Origin: Tenacibaculum discolor | GTDB lineage: Bacteria > Bacteroidota > Bacteroidia > Flavobacteriales > Flavobacteriaceae | Direction of reading: 5' to 3' | NCBI RefSeq assembly: GCF_003664185.1 | Contig: NZ_RCCS01000004.1 | Coordinates: 248,001-312,000, forward strand | Length of the DNA: 64,000 nucleotides | Shown here: one piece after another, positions 25,770-35,361 of the stretch | Layout: each line of letters opens with the position of its first letter | Numbering within the stretch: position 1 is the first letter of the stretch | Notes under the pieces: generated by a model | Told to the model about the DNA's origin: nothing | Seen by the model: only the letters and a program-made list of their open reading frames with translations | Databases searched by the model: none | Position numbers and translations under genes: made by a program

Positions 25770-28700
25770 ATGGAACAAATAACTCCCTATAAACCTAAAC
25801 ACAAAGTACGAATTGTAACTGCGGCTTCTCTATTTGATGGACACGACGCTGCCATTAATATTATGCGCCGAATTATTCAATCTACCGGGGTTGAAGTGAT
25901 TCACTTAGGGCATGATAGAAGTGTGGAAGAAGTGGTTAACTGTGCTATTCAAGAGGATGCGAATGCTATTGCTATGACTTCGTATCAAGGTGGACATAAT
26001 GAGTACTTTAAGTACATGTACGATTTATTGCAAGAAAAAGGAGCTGGACATATTAAAATATTTGGTGGTGGTGGTGGAGTAATTCTACCTGAGGAAATCA
26101 AAGAATTGATGGACTACGGAATTACTCGTATTTATTCACCTGATGATGGTCGTGAATTAGGATTACAAGGAATGATTAACGATTTAGTGCAACAATCAGA
26201 CTTTGCTATCGGAGATTCACTGAATGGTGAAGTAAACAAATTAGCAGATAAAGAAGTTGGTAGTATTGCACGTGTAATTTCTGCTGCGGAAAACTTCCCA
26301 GAAGTTGCTAAAGACGCTTTAGATGCTATTCACGAAAAAAATAAAACCTCTAAAACTCCTGTTTTAGGAATTACGGGTACCGGTGGTGCTGGTAAATCGA
26401 GTTTAGTAGACGAATTAGTTCGTCGTTTCTTAATTGATTTTCCAGAAAAAACTATCGGATTAATCTCTGTAGATCCATCAAAAAGAAAAACAGGAGGAGC
26501 TTTATTGGGTGACCGTATTCGTATGAATGCTATTAACAATGAACGTGTGTATATGCGTTCGTTAGCAACTCGTCAATCAAACTTAGCTTTATCTAAATAT
26601 GTAAATGAAGCAGTTGAAGTTTTAAAAGCAGCAGAATTTGATTTAATTATTTTAGAAACTTCAGGTATTGGACAATCAGACACTGAAATTATTGAGCACT
26701 CTGATACTTCGTTATATGTAATGACACCTGAATTTGGTGCGGCTACACAGTTAGAAAAAATCGACATGCTTGATTTTGCTGATTTAGTAGCTATTAACAA
26801 ATTTGATAAAAGAGGTGCTTTAGATGCCTTACGTGATGTAAAAAAACAATACATGCGTAACAACAATTTATGGGATGTTCACATGGATGACATGCCTGTT
26901 TTTGGTACGATTGCATCTCAATTCAACGATCCAGGAATGAACTCGCTATACAAAGCGATTATGGATAAATTAGTTGAAAAAACTGGAGCTGATTTACAAT
27001 CTACTTTTGAAATTACAAAAGAAATGTCTGAAAAGATTTTTGTAATTCCACCAAGTAGAACGCGCTATTTATCTGAAATCTCAGAAAACAACCGTGCTTA
27101 CGATAAAAAAGTTGATGAGCAAGAAAAAGTAGCTCAGAAACTATACGGAATCTATCAAACCATCTTATCTGTTATTCCAAACGAAGTAACAGAATCATTC
27201 CTTACCAAAAACGGAATTGACCAAGATGAAATTCAGAAACAAGTTCAAGAGGAAGAGCAACCATTTGTAAAATTATTATTTGCTCAATTTGATAAAGTAA
27301 AACTAAATCTTGACCCGTATAACTGGGAAGTTATTTTAAACTGGCAAGACAAAGTAAAAAAATACAAAGATCCTATTTACTCGTTTAAAGTACGTGATAA
27401 GGAGATTAAAATAGAAACACACACAGAATCACTTTCACACACACAAATTCCGAAAGTCGCTTTACCAAAATATCAAGCTTGGGGTGATTTATTACGTTGG
27501 AATTTACAAGAAAACGTACCAGGAGAGTTCCCATATGCTTCAGGATTATATCCTTTTAAACGTACGGGAGAAGATCCAACACGTATGTTTGCTGGTGAAG
27601 GTGGACCTGAGCGTACCAATCGTCGTTTCCACTATGTAAGTTTAGGGATGCCTGCAAAACGTCTTTCTACTGCTTTTGATTCGGTTACTTTATATGGTAA
27701 TGATCCAGGGCACAGACCTGATATTTACGGTAAAATTGGTAATGCAGGAGTTTCTATTTGTTGTTTAGACGATGCTAAAAAATTATACTCTGGTTTCGAT
27801 TTAAGTCATGCCATGACTTCGGTTTCTATGACCATCAATGGTCCTGCTCCAATGTTATTAGGGTTCTTTATGAATGCTGCAATAGACCAGAATTGTGAAA
27901 AATACATCAAAGAACACAAATTAGAGAAAAAGGTAGAAGCAAAGCTTAAAGAATTATACGACGACAAAGGAATTGACAGACCAAAATACAATGGTGATTT
28001 ACCAGAAGGGAATAACGGATTAGGTTTGTTATTATTAGGGGTTACTGGTGATCAAATTTTACCTGCAGATGTGTATGCTGAAATTAAAGCAAATACTTTA
28101 GCACAAGTACGTGGTACAGTTCAAGCAGATATTTTAAAAGAAGATCAAGCGCAAAATACGTGTATCTTCTCTACCGAATTCGCCTTACGTTTAATGGGTG
28201 ATGTACAAGAATACTTTATTGAGAAAAATGTTCGTAATTTCTACTCTGTATCTATTTCAGGGTATCATATTGCTGAAGCAGGTGCTAATCCAATTACACA
28301 GTTAGCCTTAACGTTGGCAAACGGATTTACTTATGTAGAATACTACTTATCAAGAGGAATGGACATCAATAAGTTTGGACCAAACTTATCGTTCTTCTTC
28401 TCAAATGGTATCGATCCTGAATATGCTGTAATTGGTCGTGTAGCTCGTAAAATTTGGGCAAAAGCCTTAAAACATAAATACGGAGCAAACCCAAGAGCAC
28501 AGATGTTAAAATATCATATTCAAACTTCTGGACGTTCACTACACGCGCAAGAAATTGACTTTAATGATATTCGCACAACGTTACAAGCATTATATGCGAT
28601 TTATGACAACTGTAACTCGCTACATACAAATGCTTATGACGAAGCGATTACTACACCTACAGAAGAGTCTGTACGTCGTGCCATGGCAATTCAGCTAATT

Positions 28701-29210
28701 ATTAATAAAGAATTAGGATTGGCTAAGAATGAAAATCCTATTCAAGGTTCATTTATTATTGAAGAATTAACTGATTTAGTTGAAGAAGCGGTATTAACTG
28801 AATTTGATAGAATTACAGAACGCGGTGGTGTATTAGGTGCTATGGAAACCATGTACCAACGTTCTAAAATTCAAGAAGAGAGTCTATATTACGAGACCTT
28901 AAAACACACAGGTGAGTTCCCAATTATTGGGGTAAACACCTTCTTAAGTTCTAAAGGTTCTCCAACTGTTACTCCACAAGAAGTGATTCGTGCTACGGAA
29001 GAGGAAAAACAATTCCAAATAAAAACGAAAGAAAACTTAAACAAAGCACATGAAGATAAAATAGAACAACTTTTATCTGAAATGCAATCGGCTGCTATTA
29101 ACAATCAAAATCTTTTTGAAAAATTAATGGATGCTACCAAAGTTTGTTCGTTAGGTCAAATTACTGCTTCATTATTTGAGGTAGGTGGTCAATACAGACG
29201 AAACATGTAA
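25770..29210 (+). CDS. icmF: Fused isobutyryl-CoA mutase IcmF (B12-dependent)
   Basis: An 1146-residue fusion of three parts: a cobalamin-binding domain (about 10-150) with [11 protein letters not shown] carrying the cobalt-ligand His, a G-protein chaperone domain with the P-loop [10 protein letters not shown] (about 205-215), and the acyl-CoA mutase barrel (about 560-1140). It interconverts isobutyryl-CoA and butyryl-CoA, with the chaperone loading adenosylcobalamin. [12 protein letters not shown] and [13 protein letters not shown] follow IcmF, not methylmalonyl-CoA mutase, whose counterpart reads QTSGWSL. Pivalyl- or isovaleryl-CoA are alternative substrates. It is transcribed alone, with a strong terminator after it. 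Confidence 0.93.
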   Translation: MEQITPYKPKHKVRIVTAASLFDGHDAAINIMRRIIQSTGVEVIHLGHDRSVEEVVNCAIQEDANAIAMTSYQGGHNEYFKYMYDLLQEKGAGHIKIFGGGGGVILPEEIKELMDYGITRIYSPDDGRELGLQGMINDLVQQSDFAIGDSLNGEVNKLADKEVGSIARVISAAENFPEVAKDALDAIHEKNKTSKTPVLGITGTGGAGKSSLVDELVRRFLIDFPEKTIGLISVDPSKRKTGGALLGDRIRMNAINNERVYMRSLATRQSNLALSKYVNEAVEVLKAAEFDLIILETSGIGQSDTEIIEHSDTSLYVMTPEFGAATQLEKIDMLDFADLVAINKFDKRGALDALRDVKKQYMRNNNLWDVHMDDMPVFGTIASQFNDPGMNSLYKAIMDKLVEKTGADLQSTFEITKEMSEKIFVIPPSRTRYLSEISENNRAYDKKVDEQEKVAQKLYGIYQTILSVIPNEVTESFLTKNGIDQDEIQKQVQEEEQPFVKLLFAQFDKVKLNLDPYNWEVILNWQDKVKKYKDPIYSFKVRDKEIKIETHTESLSHTQIPKVALPKYQAWGDLLRWNLQENVPGEFPYASGLYPFKRTGEDPTRMFAGEGGPERTNRRFHYVSLGMPAKRLSTAFDSVTLYGNDPGHRPDIYGKIGNAGVSICCLDDAKKLYSGFDLSHAMTSVSMTINGPAPMLLGFFMNAAIDQNCEKYIKEHKLEKKVEAKLKELYDDKGIDRPKYNGDLPEGNNGLGLLLLGVTGDQILPADVYAEIKANTLAQVRGTVQADILKEDQAQNTCIFSTEFALRLMGDVQEYFIEKNVRNFYSVSISGYHIAEAGANPITQLALTLANGFTYVEYYLSRGMDINKFGPNLSFFFSNGIDPEYAVIGRVARKIWAKALKHKYGANPRAQMLKYHIQTSGRSLHAQEIDFNDIRTTLQALYAIYDNCNSLHTNAYDEAITTPTEESVRRAMAIQLIINKELGLAKNENPIQGSFIIEELTDLVEEAVLTEFDRITERGGVLGAMETMYQRSKIQEESLYYETLKHTGEFPIIGVNTFLSSKGSPTVTPQEVIRATEEEKQFQIKTKENLNKAHEDKIEQLLSEMQSAAINNQNLFEKLMDATKVCSLGQITASLFEVGGQYRRNM

Positions 29211-29237
29211 AAGGCAATGCCTTTAGATAAATATTTA

Positions 29238-29271
29238 AAGCCTCACAGAGATTTCTGTGAGGCTTTTTTAT
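29238..29271 (+). terminator. Terminator after icmF
   Basis: AAGCCTCACAGA (29238-29249) pairs perfectly with TCTGTGAGGCTT (29254-29265), followed by TTTTTTA. Confidence 0.88.
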
Positions 29272-29297
29272 ATTTTCGTCTTTTTAAAACCTTATCT

Positions 29298-29753
29298 ATG
29301 AAAAAAATCTTTTTACTTTTTATCACAATCATTACTATTTCTTGTTCTAATGACGAACCTCTTATAGAAAAAATAGATTATGATGCAATTAATGAAACTG
29401 AAATTCAAGAGTATTTAACAAAGAATAACTTAGAAGCTGAGAAAAGCGATTCTGGACTATACTACATTATAAATAACGAAGGTACTGGTAACTCTCCTTC
29501 ATTTAATTCTAATGTTACAGTTAACTATAAAGGGTATTTATTAAACGAAGAAATTTTCGGAGAAGATGATGAAGTAAGTTTTAATCTTTCTCAGTTAATT
29601 CCAGGTTTTAGCGAAGGTGTACAATATATTAAAGAAGGCGGAGATATAACATTAATTATCCCTTCAAAACTAGCTTATAAAGATGTTGAAAAAGGAAGTA
29701 TTCCAGCAGGATCTGTTATAATATTTGAGGTAACTCTTCTATCTATCAATTAG
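29298..29753 (+). CDS. FKBP-type peptidyl-prolyl isomerase lipoprotein
   Basis: I start at the ATG at 29298 (MKKIFLLFITIITISC), because the longer frame runs through the icmF terminator. The 151-residue precursor has lipobox ISC and one FKBP domain (about 60-151) with VNYKGYLLNEEIFGE, LIPGFSEGVQYIKEGG and LAYKD, then SIPAGSVIIFEVTLLSI. It helps fold proteins in the periplasm or at the outer membrane. The terminator at 29794 closes the unit. Confidence 0.87.
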   Translation: MKKIFLLFITIITISCSNDEPLIEKIDYDAINETEIQEYLTKNNLEAEKSDSGLYYIINNEGTGNSPSFNSNVTVNYKGYLLNEEIFGEDDEVSFNLSQLIPGFSEGVQYIKEGGDITLIIPSKLAYKDVEKGSIPAGSVIIFEVTLLSIN

Positions 29754-29793
29754 TCAAAAAATATTCATATCCCTTTAGTATATATCACTATAT

Positions 29794-29827
29794 AGCCTCA
29801 CTTAGTTCTCTAAGCGAGGCTTTTTTT
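29794..29827 (+). terminator. Terminator after the FKBP gene
   Basis: AGCCTCACTTAG (29794-29805) pairs with CTAAGCGAGGCT (29810-29821) with one A-C mismatch, then TTTTTT. Confidence 0.8.
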
Positions 29828-29981
29828 AGTACTCTTTATTGTTCCTTTTCTTACAAAAGAGTTTCTATTTATTAAAATCTTGTTTTAAAATAATAAAACG
29901 TTAAATAAAAACTTTACACGCAACCTTATGCACTATTCATTATCTAACCAATAACAGCTTAATAAAAACTCCAATAATTCT

Positions 29982-30899
29982 ATGAAAAAAATATTTTCAT
30001 TTACTATTCTTTCTCTTTTATTATTTTCTTGTAGTAGCGACGAAAAGGGTAATTTACCTGAACCTCCTTTAAATAATTTAGAACTCTATACTTTACCCGT
30101 AGTTGTACACATAATACATGATGGAGAAAATATAGGCGGTAGTTTTAACCTAGCAACCGAACGTATTAAAGAGCAAATTCAATCTCTAAATCACGATTTT
30201 AGAAGAACAGCAGGGACTTTAGGAGAAAACAATTCTCCTATTAGTAGTGATTCTTTTATTCAATTCAAACTTGCTGAAATAGACCCTAACGGAAATCCAA
30301 CTGATGGAATTAATCGCATCAATTACTACGATGAAACTCCAGAAAGAGGTGATAAAGACAGGTTTGATTGGTTCCCAGAATTTAGGTATTGGAATCCTAA
30401 TAAATATATCAACATTTGGGTTTATGGTGGATATCCTCCCAACACATTTGCTGGTGCAGCCTCTTTTCCTTCAACTGATTTACCTGGAATAGAGGATGAA
30501 TTAAAAACTATTGGTGATGGTATTTTAATTAACGTTCATCACTTTGGAAAATCTGATGTTACTGGAGGTCTTAATCTTGGTAAAACGTTAACTCACGAAA
30601 TGGGGCATTTTTTAGGCTTATTACATATTTGGGGCGCTGCTCTTGAAGGAAAACCTTGTTATGAATATGACGATTTTATTGAAGACACTCCACCTGTAAG
30701 TAGTTCTATTAACGGTTGCGACGGAGCTATTCCAAAAGCCTGTGACGGACAACCTGCTCCTGTAAACAATTACATGAACCTTACTGACGATAGATGTATG
30801 AATGTATTTACCAAAGGACAAATTAAACGAATGAGATATGTGCTTGAACATGCAGAAAGGAGAAAAACTTTAACTACTTCTAATGTAATAAATAGGTAA
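29982..30899 (+). CDS. Pappalysin-like (M43) zinc metalloprotease lipoprotein
   Basis: A secreted 305-residue protein with lipobox FSC. The metzincin motif HEMGHFLGLLH (about 205-215) gives the three zinc-binding His, and NYMNLTDDRC after it is the Met-turn region. The early part (LPVVVHIIHDGENIG) matches the M43B start. These proteases cleave extracellular proteins and are common in gliding bacteroidetes. No type IX sorting domain is seen at the C-terminus, so a lipid anchor is the likely location. It stands alone between the FKBP gene and the convergent YqjF gene. Confidence 0.88.
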   Translation: MKKIFSFTILSLLLFSCSSDEKGNLPEPPLNNLELYTLPVVVHIIHDGENIGGSFNLATERIKEQIQSLNHDFRRTAGTLGENNSPISSDSFIQFKLAEIDPNGNPTDGINRINYYDETPERGDKDRFDWFPEFRYWNPNKYINIWVYGGYPPNTFAGAASFPSTDLPGIEDELKTIGDGILINVHHFGKSDVTGGLNLGKTLTHEMGHFLGLLHIWGAALEGKPCYEYDDFIEDTPPVSSSINGCDGAIPKACDGQPAPVNNYMNLTDDRCMNVFTKGQIKRMRYVLEHAERRKTLTTSNVINR

Positions 30900-30947
30900 C
30901 TTATTACTTATAGAGCAGTTTAGTTTTCAAAATACATTCAGAAAATT

Positions 30948-31640
30948 TCATAAAACTATTTTGTTTTCAACACTTATTTCAGAACCTTCTAGTAAAAATA
31001 CAGAGCTAGGTTTTTGATTCTGTAAAAAAGAAAAGTGCTCTCCATAAGTAGCAGAAAAATCAACATCTATTTTATAATCTATCACTGGATAATACTTCCA
31101 AGTTGGATGCTTCACTTCATACTCAGTTGTTCCATTTTTATCCTTAGCATATCCCCAATAATGCTCTGCTATGAATTCAATTTCAGTATAGAGTTTAATT
31201 GGGGCTGATTTAGATTTACTTTCAACTGAAACCGAATTTCTCTTTTTGTTTATGTTCCATTGATAAGACACTTTAAACATATCATCTTTTTCAACCCAAC
31301 TATGTTTCATAGGTAATGTTTGGTAGTTTTCCTTATAAATTGTGTTTGCTACTAATGTGATTGCCGGTTTTGGTACTATCTCTTTTATAAAAACTACCCC
31401 TCTTTTACCTTCTCTTTTCACATAAAACCGAAGATTAACTTCTTCAAAATTTACATGAAAAGGAATTTTTACCCCTAATAACTTTGTATTTAAAAACATG
31501 AAACCAACAACACTTATGTAACATTTGTTTTCATAAAAATCTAATTCAGTTCCTTTAGGTATATAACCTTTTAATACTTCTGGATTAACCTCATAATTCA
31601 CCATGACCAACTTTCGCCATTCTGCTTTTAAAAAACTCAT
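30948..31640 (-). CDS. YqjF/DUF2071 family protein
   Basis: A 230-residue soluble protein (start at 31640, MSFLKAEWRKLVMVNYEV; an ATG at 31649 is nine bases upstream). The family pattern is visible: WRKLVMVNYEVNPEVLKGYIPKGTELDFYENKCYISVVGFMF, then VNLRFYVKREGKRGVVFIKE. DUF2071 resembles acetoacetate-decarboxylase-like folds; function unknown. It is the last gene of the minus-strand group headed by the GbsR regulator, though the 104-base gap to the first membrane gene leaves co-transcription open. Confidence 0.8.
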   Translation of the reverse strand: MSFLKAEWRKLVMVNYEVNPEVLKGYIPKGTELDFYENKCYISVVGFMFLNTKLLGVKIPFHVNFEEVNLRFYVKREGKRGVVFIKEIVPKPAITLVANTIYKENYQTLPMKHSWVEKDDMFKVSYQWNINKKRNSVSVESKSKSAPIKLYTEIEFIAEHYWGYAKDKNGTTEYEVKHPTWKYYPVIDYKIDVDFSATYGEHFSFLQNQKPSSVFLLEGSEISVENKIVL

Positions 31641-31744
31641 ATAATTCATTTTTTTAATTAATTCACAAACCTTATAAGTATTTTACTTATGAGGTTTACT
31701 TCCTCTTTTTCTAATTTATTAAGCAATTTCCCTTAATTATTCTC

Positions 31745-32116
31745 TTATCTATTTAGTTTTAACTTTTCCATTTTACTTGCTTTTCTACCTTTCAAAAAGA
31801 AAATGATAAAGAAAATCATAACAATTCCCAAGTAAATAGAAAAGCCTCCAATTTTAGCACTTAGTGCTTCAACTAAGCTTTTATAATTTGTTAGACTATA
31901 AACTTGAATAATTCTTAATGCAAACCCTATGTTTAATAGGTAAAAACCAATTTTAAATAGCTTGTTCGTAGCAAATGCTATTTCTTGTTTTTGATTAAAA
32001 ATATCTAACATAAAAATCTTACTATTTTTAAATAAATGCTGAGAAACAAAAGTTGTTAAACCAATACTAATAGGTAAATAAATTAAATACGCTATTAATT
32101 CTAAATTTCCATTCAT
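31745..32116 (-). CDS. Small integral membrane protein A
   Basis: A 123-residue protein with three hydrophobic segments. The pattern FVSQHLFKNSKIFMLDIF and then KIGFYLLNIGFALRII repeats in the neighbour at 32121-32462 (FCFQNGKIYIQNYF; VVYYCLNIGLAIW), so the two are related. Similar small proteins with a YYLLN-G motif are found in many bacteria; function unknown. It follows the paralogue by four bases and is probably under control of the GbsR regulator. Confidence 0.68.
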   Translation of the reverse strand: MNGNLELIAYLIYLPISIGLTTFVSQHLFKNSKIFMLDIFNQKQEIAFATNKLFKIGFYLLNIGFALRIIQVYSLTNYKSLVEALSAKIGGFSIYLGIVMIFFIIFFLKGRKASKMEKLKLNR

Positions 32117-32120
32117 ACTA

Positions 32121-32462
32121 TTACTTTTTTAAATGCTTGTGAATTAAATGAACCATATAAATATTACTAAAATGTAGTATTCCAATAACTAATAAAATAA
32201 AACTGAACCTTAAACATAACTCTACCAATAAAGTATTTATGCCTTCTATTTCATTTATAGAGTTTAAGCTCCAAATAGCCAATCCTATGTTTAAGCAGTA
32301 GTATACAACAAGTAATGTGTTATTTATTGCGTTACCAGTTGACAAATCATCAGGAAAATAATTTTGTATGTAGATTTTTCCATTTTGAAAACAAAAGCTA
32401 CCTACATAAAAAACAACTGCTATAGAAAAAGTTAAATAAGATGTATAAGTGAGTAGTATCAT
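32121..32462 (-). CDS. Small integral membrane protein B, paralogue of A
   Basis: A 113-residue protein with three hydrophobic segments, sharing the FQNGKIYIQNYF and YYCLNIGLAIW signatures with product A. Its first four bases overlap the end of the upstream 126-residue gene, a sign of translational coupling. The C-terminus is basic (HLIHKHLKK). Function unknown. Confidence 0.68.
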   Translation of the reverse strand: MILLTYTSYLTFSIAVVFYVGSFCFQNGKIYIQNYFPDDLSTGNAINNTLLVVYYCLNIGLAIWSLNSINEIEGINTLLVELCLRFSFILLVIGILHFSNIYMVHLIHKHLKK

Positions 32463-32839
32463 TTCGCTAACATTGATTTTAATTTTTCTATAAAAAGAGT
32501 TAAGAATAAAGCCAATATTACTGGTGTAGTATATAGAATATATTTCATAATTAAAATCTCTTTTTCTTTTTCATAGACTACAGTGAAAAATATAATTAGA
32601 AAATAACAAAGCACAGTGGCTAAGTAAACTATCTGAGAAAATTTTAAGTATCTATTCATCTCATTCCACAGATATAGTGTAGTAAAGCCAAATAGTATTT
32701 GGAAAAAGCCTAAGGGTATAGCCAATAATGCTGCAATTGCTAAACAATCACTCTCAATTACACCTAATATTAGTAAAATAATGAAAGGAAACATTAAAAC
32801 TCTGTTAATCCAGCTTATTACACATATTGTATATTTCAT
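32459..32839 (-). CDS. Small integral membrane protein C, first of the cluster
   Basis: A 126-residue protein of four likely membrane helices with few charged residues (FPFIILLILGVIE, IPLGFFQILFGF, VLCYFLIIFFTVVY, TPVILALFLTLFI). It is not clearly related to A and B. The ATG at 32839 lies right beside the 18-base palindrome at 32842-32859, which is shared with the regulator's own upstream region. Function unknown. Confidence 0.65.
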   Translation of the reverse strand: MKYTICVISWINRVLMFPFIILLILGVIESDCLAIAALLAIPLGFFQILFGFTTLYLWNEMNRYLKFSQIVYLATVLCYFLIIFFTVVYEKEKEILIMKYILYTTPVILALFLTLFIEKLKSMLAK

Positions 32840-32841
32840 AT

Positions 32842-32859
32842 TTTCAGAAATTACTGAAA
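32842..32859. promoter_or_regulatory. Operator-like palindrome, copy 1
   Basis: TTTCAGAAATTACTGAAA: arms TTTCAG and CTGAAA around six bases. It matches the copy at 33413-33430 at 16 of 18 positions and lies two bases before the ATG of membrane gene C. Probable binding site of the GbsR-type regulator. Confidence 0.6.
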
Positions 32860-32877
32860 GTTTATATTTAAATTTTT

Positions 32878-33384
32878 TTACTTTTTTATCATTTTGGTAA
32901 AGTTAGATAACAACCAATGCTCATCAGCTTTAATTGCTTTCTCCAAAATACCATTTACTGTTTTAGTGACTGATGATAAATCATTCATCACTTTTTTAAA
33001 GGCTTCTGCTTCTTCTGAGTTTTCTTTAACATCCTCTTGTAGTTCATCTAACACTTTTAAAACAGGTTCAATTTCCCTTTTCTTACGCTCTTTCGTTACC
33101 TGCTTAAATAGCTCCCAGATATCCTTATCTGCCACAAAAAATTCTTTTCGTTCTCCAACTACAAACTCTTTACTTACGATTCCCCAATCAATTAAAGCAC
33201 GAACATTCATGTTTACATTACCCCTAGAAATTTTTAGGGTTTCCATAATTTCATCAGCAGAAAGAGGCTTTGTAGACACTAACAGCAACGCATGTACTTG
33301 TGCCATGGTCTTATTAATACCCCAGCTGGTAGCTAAACTACCCCAAGTATGAATGTATTTTAATTTTGCGTCTTCTAATTTCAT
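32878..33384 (-). CDS. GbsR/MarR-type transcriptional regulator
   Basis: A 168-residue winged-helix regulator. I start at the ATG at 33384 (MKLEDAKLKYIHTWG); the longer frame opens with TTG. The HTH is at about 45-75 (LSADEIMETLKISRGNVNMNVRALIDWGIV), and the rest is helical (EPVLKVLDELQEDVKENSEEAEA), fitting dimerisation. The family includes GbsR-like regulators that respond to small ligands. It heads the minus-strand group of three membrane proteins, 38 bases apart; identical palindromes precede both, which suggests autoregulation and control of the cluster. Confidence 0.82.
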   Translation of the reverse strand: MKLEDAKLKYIHTWGSLATSWGINKTMAQVHALLLVSTKPLSADEIMETLKISRGNVNMNVRALIDWGIVSKEFVVGERKEFFVADKDIWELFKQVTKERKKREIEPVLKVLDELQEDVKENSEEAEAFKKVMNDLSSVTKTVNGILEKAIKADEHWLLSNFTKMIKK

Positions 33385-33412
33385 ATCACAAATATATAAC
33401 AAAATATGAAAC

Positions 33413-33430
33413 TTTCAATAATTACTGAAA
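33413..33430. promoter_or_regulatory. Operator-like palindrome, copy 2
   Basis: TTTCAATAATTACTGAAA, 28 bases upstream of the regulator's ATG and in the divergent space shared with the sigma factor gene. The outer five bases of each arm and the central AATTA match copy 1. Confidence 0.6.
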
Positions 33431-33506
33431 ATAAAATATTTTAAATTTTTATTTAATCTCTTGTAATAATTTTACTTTTCAGAATACCTATCAAGAAAAC
33501 CAAATT

Positions 33507-33989
33507 TTGAGTAACGATTTTTATATAACATCCATTTTACCACATGCTGGTATTATTATTAAAATATGTAGAGCTTACACAGACTCTCAAGAAGATTTTG
33601 AAGACTTTTATCAAGAAGCTTGTTTACAAATATGGAAAAGCAGAGATGCTTTCCAAAACAAATCGAAATGGTCTACTTGGATTTACAGAATTACGCTAAA
33701 TGTTTGTTTAACCTTAGCGAAGAGAAATGCTAAAAAAGAATATTCTTTAGAGAAAACTCCCAATTTATCAGAAGATAATAAAGCTTTTCAAAACGAAGAT
33801 TTAAACTTGTTATACGATGCTATTAAAAAATTATCTGAAGTCGACAGAGCGATAATTTTACTGCATTTAGAAGAAAATCCTTACAAAGAAATTGCTGCAA
33901 TTATTGGAACTAGCGCTAACAATATTGCAGTACGCATTAACAGAATTAAAAAACAATTAAAAATATTATTAGATGGAAAAATCAATTGA
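33507..33989 (+). CDS. ECF-type RNA polymerase sigma factor
   Basis: A 160-residue sigma-70 family factor. Region 2 includes DFEDFYQEACLQIWKSRDAF and TWIYRITLNVCLTLAKR; region 4 includes LSEVDRAIILLHLEENPYKEIAAIIGTSANNIAVRINRIKKQL. The start must be TTG at 33507, because no ATG occurs before the conserved region 2 and this position gives the normal family length. Its last 17 bases overlap the next gene, the usual sign of a sigma factor coupled to its regulator. Divergent from the GbsR gene, with which it shares a palindrome. Confidence 0.87.
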   Translation: MSNDFYITSILPHAGIIIKICRAYTDSQEDFEDFYQEACLQIWKSRDAFQNKSKWSTWIYRITLNVCLTLAKRNAKKEYSLEKTPNLSEDNKAFQNEDLNLLYDAIKKLSEVDRAIILLHLEENPYKEIAAIIGTSANNIAVRINRIKKQLKILLDGKIN

Positions 33990-34593
33990 AAAAAGATGGA
34001 ATGAAGCTTTTCTTGACGAACAATCATTAATAGCTCCAAAAATTAACGACATATACAACCAGAAGTCTAAATCGGTCATTAACAAAATTAGAAGAACCTA
34101 CGAGTTTGACAATAAAGGGTTACTTCCTATGGCAGGAATAGTAGTTATTGGAGGTATCCTTTTATCTGAAACTATTATTGCGGTTTACGGCGCTTTTTTA
34201 ATCTTGAGTTTGTACTTTTTTAATACAAGATTGTTAAAAAGATTTAAAACCATTGATGTTAAATCTGACAACCTAACGTATTTAAAAAATTACAGAAGTG
34301 TAATTAACTCGGTATCTAAAGCTACAAAAAAATTATTCATTTTTGCCATTCCTCTAGCTATTGTATCAATTTTCGCATTGGCCTATGGGGTAAAAGAGCA
34401 AAGCTTTTTATCTAACTATATTTCTAGCGAAACTTCCTTTATAGGCATCTTAAGCGTTGGACTTATGGTAGCTATAGCTACTGCAATGATTGGTTATTTT
34501 GTATATACCATTTCAACCAAAGTTTTATATCACAGCCTTATTTCAAAGCTCGATGATATTATTAAAGAATTGGAAGAATTAAAAAATTATTAA
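33973..34593 (+). CDS. Membrane protein coupled to the sigma factor (possible anti-sigma)
   Basis: A 206-residue protein with a charged N-terminus of about 50 residues and four hydrophobic segments (about 52-70, 72-90, 118-140, 155-180), ending in a charged helix (LDDIIKELEELKNY). No known anti-sigma domain such as ZAS is apparent. The 17-base overlap with the sigma gene suggests coupled synthesis and a regulatory link, as for many ECF pairs. The cytoplasmic N-terminus could bind the sigma factor; that is inference only. Confidence 0.68.
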   Translation: MEKSIEKRWNEAFLDEQSLIAPKINDIYNQKSKSVINKIRRTYEFDNKGLLPMAGIVVIGGILLSETIIAVYGAFLILSLYFFNTRLLKRFKTIDVKSDNLTYLKNYRSVINSVSKATKKLFIFAIPLAIVSIFALAYGVKEQSFLSNYISSETSFIGILSVGLMVAIATAMIGYFVYTISTKVLYHSLISKLDDIIKELEELKNY

Positions 34594-34601
34594 TCAATTA
34601 T

Positions 34602-34632
34602 AAACCAGAGTTGTTATTAACAATTCTGGTTT
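34602..34632. terminator. Bidirectional terminator between the sigma unit and the J-like gene
   Basis: AAACCAGAGTTGTT (34602-34615) pairs with AACAATTCTGGTTT (34619-34632) with one G-T pair. T-rich tails follow on both sides, and the J-like stop lies at 34631. Confidence 0.78.
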
Positions 34633-35350
34633 ATTTTTTTGTTCTGGTTCGTTTACGAAGTTTAAAAATTCTATCATCGTAATAGGTTTTCAATTCGGCT
34701 ACAAATGACATTGGATTTTCATAGGTTGTTAAAACTTTATATGTATAACTCTCTAATAAATCATTCAATACTTTTTCTAATCGCTCAACTTCTTTTACTA
34801 AATATGAAGTACTATTGGTTGTTTTTTGAATTAGCGAAATATCTTTATCAAAACATATAGTCGTATTACCTCCAAAAATATGCGCATGAAAAGCTTCTAA
34901 CTCTTCTAAACTTCCGTTCTGGTATATTTCAATAAGTTTTGTGGTAGTTTCTGTCGCTTTTTGTTGTTCGTTTTCTTGCATCGAAAATTTATCAGGGTGT
35001 ACATACAACATCGCTTCTTTATACAATCTTTTCTTCTCTTTTTGATACTCTCTTTCTTGTGTTACTCGTTCTTTTGAAACAGGAACGACTTGAATAACTT
35101 CCTTATAATTTTTACCTTTTCTTTTTTGTGCTAACCTTTTTTCTTTCTTAGCTTTTTTTTGTTGCTTAAACAACATAACCAACTCCCTTTCTTCTACAAG
35201 TAAATCAGAAATCTCATTACGTAATGATTGTTCAAAAGGAAATAACTTAGTTTCAACGGAAGTAATTTCAGTCTCAAGGTTTTTAATTCTCTCTTGCAGT
35301 CTTGAAACTTCATCTGATTTAGATTCTGTAGGAAAGTTTTCTTTACTCAT
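34631..35350 (-). CDS. Coiled-coil protein with a J-domain-like HPD motif
   Basis: A 239-residue soluble protein. Residues 10-45 form a charged coiled coil (SRLQERIKNLETEITSVETKL). A Lys-rich stretch (KKAKKEKRLAQKRKGK) follows, then LYKEAMLYVHPDKFSM, the HPD loop of J-domains between helices II and III, and TKLIEIYQ. Helices I and IV are weak, so it may be a degenerate J protein that contacts DnaK. It follows recQ by 11 bases on the same strand and is probably co-transcribed. Partner unknown. Confidence 0.7.
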   Translation of the reverse strand: MSKENFPTESKSDEVSRLQERIKNLETEITSVETKLFPFEQSLRNEISDLLVEERELVMLFKQQKKAKKEKRLAQKRKGKNYKEVIQVVPVSKERVTQEREYQKEKKRLYKEAMLYVHPDKFSMQENEQQKATETTTKLIEIYQNGSLEELEAFHAHIFGGNTTICFDKDISLIQKTTNSTSYLVKEVERLEKVLNDLLESYTYKVLTTYENPMSFVAELKTYYDDRIFKLRKRTRTKK

Positions 35351-35361
35351 ATGTAATAAAC

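Noticed and set aside
32894..33352. 152-codon plus-strand frame over the regulator
   Set aside because: Antisense shadow of the GbsR-type regulator, which has a clear HTH on minus.
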